Source: Ecdyonurus torrentis
Lineage: Eukaryota > Arthropoda > Insecta > Ephemeroptera > Heptageniidae
Assembly (NCBI GenBank): GCA_949318235.1
Contig: OX439137.1
Location: 3,868,289-3,932,288 of the forward strand
Reading direction: 5' to 3'
Length of the DNA stretch: 64,000 nt
Part shown: piece after piece, positions 62,001-64,000 of the stretch
Layout of the letters: each line of letters starts with the position of its first letter
How positions within the stretch are numbered: the first letter of the stretch is position 1
Position numbers and translations under genes: made by a program
Notes under the pieces: generated by a model
Databases searched by the model: none
What the model was told of the DNA's origin: nothing
What the model saw: the letters and a program-made list of their open reading frames with translations, nothing else

Positions 62001-63199
62001 TATTGAAATATCAATGTGTATTTGTAAGTTTTAGGTATTCTCAAAAACATTAGTGTTTAATGCATGAAAAGGTACCATCCAGACCTAACAAAAAAATATT
62101 TATTATTACTTATTATTATTTAACACGAAATATGACACCTGAAAGTATTGTCAAGAAGCCATGTTGTAACCCCTGAACTTCCTCTTTAACATTACCATGC
62201 TTATATTGAAGTCTGTGCTGTGGACCAAACTGAGCAAATCACAAAATTGAGTTTCACAAATCGAGAGTTTAATGTAGAAGTGATAATGAGGAAGGTGACT
62301 TTTTTTTTAACCCCCACTTTTTATGACATTTTTGAAAAGAGCATTGAAAATTTTCGAGGCGGTATTTTTTCTTAGAACGATTGAAGCATGAGAAGTATTT
62401 TTAATTAATTTTTTAAAATCGACCTAAAAAGCCTGTGACGTCATCAATTGGGCATTTATTTCGGAGAGTATTTACCGTAGAAGGTTCAGTAGCCAGTTTT
62501 TTTTGAAATCCTGAGGACGAGATGATTTTATTAAACTGGTTACTGAACCTCGAACGATTAGTATTTGTCAAGAAAAAAGTGAACTGATGACGTCACAGGC
62601 TCTCTAGGCCGATTTTCACAAATTAATTAAAAATACTTTGCATGCTCCAATCGTCCTAAGAAAAAATACCACCTCAAAAAATTTTAAAGCTCTCTCCAAA
62701 AATATCATAAACTCAACAAAAAAATTTCAATTCACCTTCCTCATTGTTCATAATTTTTATTGCCTTCTTTTTGTTGTAGCAAACCAATATTCAAACAATT
62801 TTAAGTTTACCTCCATTCCAAAGAGATATAATAACAAGTGAGAAATATGAGATACTAAAACTTGCTAGACCAAAACCTGACCCAACTGAACTTCCAGCAG
62901 AGTATGCTAAGTATTCTTCACAATATGATTGGCTAACTGGATGTGAAGAGTCCAAACTTTTATATTGTTGGCCTTGTGTATTATCTCGTGACGAGGATAA
63001 TTACACAGCATCAGATTGGAATGAAACAGGGGTAGATTGTAGCTTACTTAAAGATTTCAAAGTAACTGCTAATTACCATCAAATATCCCACACACATATT
63101 AAGGCAACTGAAGTATGGAAATCTATTTTGAAACATTATCCAAATGATACATTAATTTGTAGTCATAAAAATAAATCGGTTGCACTCTTCATTAGAGGG
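36570..63199 (+). CDS. Large protein with six TTF-type zinc-finger modules, at least eleven coding exons (3' incomplete)
   Basis: Exons 36570-36713, 37471-38040, 38813-39352, 47329-47958, 49362-49893, 51851-52044, 54255-54884, 56377-56908, 57776-57969, 59341-61929 and 62780-63199. All are joined by GT-AG sites; every junction is phase 0 except the two internal pairs (49893/51851 and 56908/57776), which are phase 1. This gives about 2325 codons with the last donor open. Six exons each carry one module: an entry block like ERLEIFKLGKPTP, then a W-(L/I)-x-G-x7-L-(Y/F)-CWPC core (for example WLTGCTHKQRLYCWPCLL), then H-x5-H. The CxxC plus H-x5-H ligands are kept in all six; the Cys before the core is Ser in the fifth. 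TTF fingers (zinc finger in transposases and transcription factors) usually occur singly at the N-terminus of hAT-type transposases and derived host proteins. No catalytic hAT domain is seen. Acidic linkers follow the modules. A nuclear DNA-binding role is inferred, not shown. Confidence 0.85.
36878..37440. repeat. Small MITEs in the first intron of the TTF gene
   Basis: About 36878-36985 is a small palindrome related to the one at 20983. About 37080-37345 has inverted AAGATACTACATACAAGATA-like arms around a GC-richer core with CACGTGATC. No exon is apparent. Confidence 0.5.
38222..38560. repeat. Decayed copy of the 390-bp palindromic MITE
   Basis: Shares CTTGTCAACTTACTTTTT and ATCTGACGTCACAATGTAC with 21636-22030 and 63298-63686. 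Lies between TTF exons 2 and 3. Confidence 0.65.
39425..40010. repeat. Two palindromic MITEs in the third TTF intron
   Basis: About 39425-39662: inverted ends around ATATCCTTCAACC and GGTTAAGGCACAAAATAT-like arms. About 39730-40010: arms GCTTCTACTTTTAGC and GCTGAAAGTAGAAGC, with inner ATAAATGTAGAT repeats. No coding capacity. Confidence 0.6.
40676..42316 (+). pseudogene. Penelope-type reverse transcriptase / GIY-YIG endonuclease, truncated and interrupted
   Basis: The frame opens at the inner border of the left terminal repeat, so the N-terminal part of the RT is missing. Motifs in order: TIDVTSLYTNIN (motif A), CGTAMGTRMAPSYANL (motif B), RRFIDDIF (catalytic DD, motif C), ATFLDVDI (motif D), KPTNHMQYLHYNSCHP (motif E). 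A TAA at 41492-41494 interrupts the frame, which then continues in the same frame through a Cys-rich linker (RRCNTC) to the GIY-YIG core: NVIYKLEC, then AFYIGLTTQKARDRMNGH. The C-terminus runs into the right terminal repeat. Family members prime cDNA synthesis at sites nicked by the GIY-YIG nuclease. With the truncation and the internal stop this copy is unlikely to be autonomous. It is hosted in an intron of the TTF gene in the same orientation. Confidence 0.87.
42365..46383. mobile_element. 4-kb giant foldback element (near-perfect palindrome)
   Basis: Two arms of about 2.0 kb are complementary almost throughout, with ends CAAGGTACGTTTGTGACTTG and complement and a centre near 44374. It is flanked by TCA on both sides (42362-42364 and 46384-46386), consistent with a 3-bp target duplication inside the Penelope right arm. 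The central 700 bp consist of degenerate repeats of AGTCAACTAGTCAATTATCA type. The same 60-residue frame appears once on each strand only because of the symmetry. No transposase is recognised. Confidence 0.85.
46591..47291. mobile_element. 701-bp TIR element, copy in unit A
   Basis: TIRs TAGAGTACTCTAGAAGGGGG and complement. Flanking direct repeat GTCTTAACTA (46581-46590 and 47292-47301), of which 8-10 bp can be duplication. Related by its ends and the ATCCAGCAGAATTTT block to the 5.6-kb element at 22061-27683. It ends 37 bp before a TTF exon. Confidence 0.75.
48305..49021. repeat. GTAGGTGACCGACTG-family MITE with a nested palindrome, unit A
   Basis: Outer ends TAAGGGAGTATGTGACCGAC and ATCACCTACTCCCTTAA. 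A Penelope-related snapback (GATAAATTTGAAAG to CTTTCAAATTTATC, about 48480-48602) is nested within. Confidence 0.65.
49935..51819. mobile_element. Penelope-derived insertion inside a TTF coding exon, unit A
   Basis: Left junction AAGATAAAC/TTGAAAG and right junction AAATT/GATAAAC share GATAAAC (49928-49934 and 51813-51819). Removing the insert restores one continuous frame across the junction. The insert holds a palindrome with GAGAAACCAGCGCTGG ends, the 1084-bp secondary insertion, and a right end resembling the Penelope terminus (TTGATCCTAACC, then TTAAATTGAT). Confidence 0.72.
50227..51310. mobile_element. 1084-bp insertion present only in unit A
   Basis: Termini CAGGGTTTGAAAA and TAGTCGAAACCCTG are inverted. 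The sister unit reads straight through as TATATCTGTGCTAGCAAG near 57235. Termini of CAGGGTTT type resemble hAT ends, but no 8-bp duplication is evident (at most 1-4 bp). Homopolymer-rich inner flanks and no ORF of note. Confidence 0.7.
52495..52790. repeat. Penelope-related snapback palindrome, unit A
   Basis: Arms GGATAGGAGAAACCAACAAG and complement, with an inner hairpin CAGCCCTCTTCTTCAG/CTGAAGAAGAGGGCTG. A sister copy lies at about 58422-58707. Confidence 0.7.
53083..53144 (+). repeat. CT microsatellite, unit A
   Basis: Uninterrupted CT repeat of about 60 bp inside the MITE arm that contains the duplication breakpoint. Confidence 0.9.
53517..54217. mobile_element. 701-bp TIR element, copy in unit B
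   Basis: Same ends and same flanking GTCTTAACTA as the unit A copy, so this insertion predates the duplication. Confidence 0.75.
55385..56092. repeat. GTAGGTGACCGACTG-family MITE, unit B
   Basis: Sister of 48305-49021, with the same nested snapback. Confidence 0.65.
56950..57744. mobile_element. Penelope-derived insertion inside a TTF coding exon, unit B
   Basis: Same position and right junction as the unit A insertion (GATAAAC at 57738-57744; left GATAAAT at 56943-56949). It is about 795 bp because it lacks the 1084-bp secondary insertion, and so shows the older form. Confidence 0.72.
58422..58707. repeat. Penelope-related snapback palindrome, unit B
   Basis: Sister of 52495-52790 with the same arms and inner hairpin. 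Confidence 0.7.
58835..59262. repeat. Palindromic MITE with CT/GA core
   Basis: Outer arms GCATTACGCCGCTCGAATGA and GGAGTGGTGTAATGC; middle arms GATAATTGCATTTCTCTGCC and GAGAAATGCAATTATCGTGC; inner CT tract (about 59011-59059) and short GA tract (about 59107-59124). The unit A version is cut off at 53190 by the duplication junction. Confidence 0.7.
59932..61860 (+). repeat. In-frame 135-bp repeat array in the TTF gene
   Basis: Thirteen full copies of a 45-48-residue unit plus partial ends, inside exon 59341-61929. Each unit has two related halves: one like YPGQILPSTSNIAIQNNSS, the other like YPNQQLCTSSGVNPVGNI. The composition is Asn, Ser, Gln, Pro and Thr rich with almost no charged residues, suggesting a flexible low-complexity linker. 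The first four units, and units 8-13, are most alike among themselves, which points to recent local expansion. Confidence 0.88.
62280..62750. repeat. Palindromic MITE in the last visible TTF intron
   Basis: Inverted arms GAGGAAGGTGA/TCACCTTCCTC, GATTGAAGCATG/CATGCTCCAATC and GCCTGTGACGTCATCA/TGATGACGTCACAGGC, around a core related to the 6150-6290 palindrome (GGTTCAGTAGCCAG). Confidence 0.7.
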
Positions 63200-63297
63200 G
63201 TAAGTAAATATACTTTATATTTTTATATATATATTTTCTCATCTTCTAACAAATAACCAAATATGTAGCAAAGAGAAGAAAGGTGGTAGCAATGTAT

Positions 63298-63686
63298 CTT
63301 AAATCCCTTGTCAACTTACTTTTTTATCATTTAGAATACTACATTGATAATTACCAATACCTTATTATCCATGAATTAGATACCAGCACGTTGATTTTGC
63401 ATTTATTTTCATTTTAACGGTTATTTCACGCATCTGACTGATGGGGTTGTGAAAGGGGCAAAGAACTTGAGGGAGGGGCTTAAATTTATCACGTGACCAT
63501 AGAGCGGTGACTGTGATTGACGGCGGTACATTGTGAAGTCAGATACGTGAAATAACGGTCAAAATGAAAATAATTAAAAATAAATACAAAATCAATGTTT
63601 TGGTGTCTAATTCATGGATAATAAGATATGGTAATTATCAATCTAGTATTCTAAATGATAAAAAAGTAAGTTGGCAAGGGCTTTAA
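63298..63686. repeat. 390-bp palindromic MITE
   Basis: Well-preserved copy of the family at 21636-22030, with ends CTTGTCAACTTACTTTTT and complement. It lies downstream of the last visible TTF exon. Confidence 0.75.
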
Positions 63687-63687
63687 A

Positions 63688-63993
63688 GGCGTAGAACACC
63701 TTGAATAAAAAAAAGTTGTGTAATATCCTAACAAACAGAAAATCAACGTTGATTTGTCCAGAGTCATTGATTTCTAATTTATTTTCCATTCACAAAATGG
63801 CACGAGTGGTCATTGACGTCACAGCTCACTTGTTTTACGTGCGAGTGGACCAGGCAAGCTGTGTAATTGACCGTTGCCATTTTATGAATGGAAAATAAAT
63901 TATAAATCAATGACTCTGGACAAATCAACGTTAATTTTCAGGTTTGTTAGAATATTACACAACTTTTTTGTTCAACGTGTTCTACGCCTTTAA
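63688..63993. repeat. Palindromic MITE of about 305 bp
   Basis: Ends AAAGGCGTAGAACACCTTGA and approximate complement; arms contain AATCAACGTTGATTTGTCCA and TTATTTTCCATTCA. The small ORF here is part of the palindrome. The window ends just after it. Confidence 0.75.
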
Positions 63994-64000
63994 GTTTTTA

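Overview
The window looks like AT-rich nuclear DNA from an invertebrate animal. The evidence is spliced genes with GT-AG introns, metazoan families (LITAF domain, PARP, TIF1/TRIM B-box), a Penelope-like retroelement and very dense palindromic MITEs and microsatellites. I cannot name the species. Most host coding sequence lies in short exons that single-frame ORF calls miss; exons here were joined by hand from splice sites, reading phase and family motifs.

Layout. (1) 1-2.7 kb: a complete three-exon LITAF-domain gene on the + strand. (2) 2.7-14.8 kb: no host gene seen; palindromic MITEs, a segmental duplication (4.5-8.4 kb versus 11.3-13.6 kb) and a small inversion bracketed by inverted elements. 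(3) 14.8-16.8 kb: three copies of a retrozyme-like element (two direct, one inverted), each with a hammerhead-like core, flanked by a 14-bp direct repeat. (4) 16.8-29.4 kb: a PARP-family gene on the - strand, about 537 codons in ten coding exons, with a CCAAT/NRF1-type promoter near 29.3 kb. Its large intron holds a 5.6-kb TIR element with an 8-bp target-site duplication. (5) 30.3-31.95 kb: the B-box2/coiled-coil part of a TIF1 (TRIM24/33)-like gene on the - strand. (6) 32-36 kb: CT/GA microsatellites in the arms of palindromic repeats. (7) 36.2 kb to beyond 63.2 kb: one large + strand gene that encodes six TTF-type zinc-finger modules and a 13-copy 45-residue repeat, and probably runs off the window.

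The TTF gene contains the most history. A segment carrying three of its exons is tandemly duplicated in frame (about 40.1-53.2 kb and 53.2-59.1 kb). After that duplication a Penelope-like element entered the first copy; the second copy keeps the empty site. A 4-kb near-perfect foldback then inserted into that element's right terminal repeat. Before the duplication, a Penelope-derived palindrome landed inside a coding exon. It is bracketed by phase-compatible splice sites, so the insertion may have become an intron.

The retrozyme-like cluster and the Penelope-like element share a 14-bp target-duplication length and a 19-nt 3'-terminal sequence. This suggests the Penelope machinery mobilises the ribozyme element. 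No tRNA, rRNA, CRISPR or prokaryotic feature was seen.
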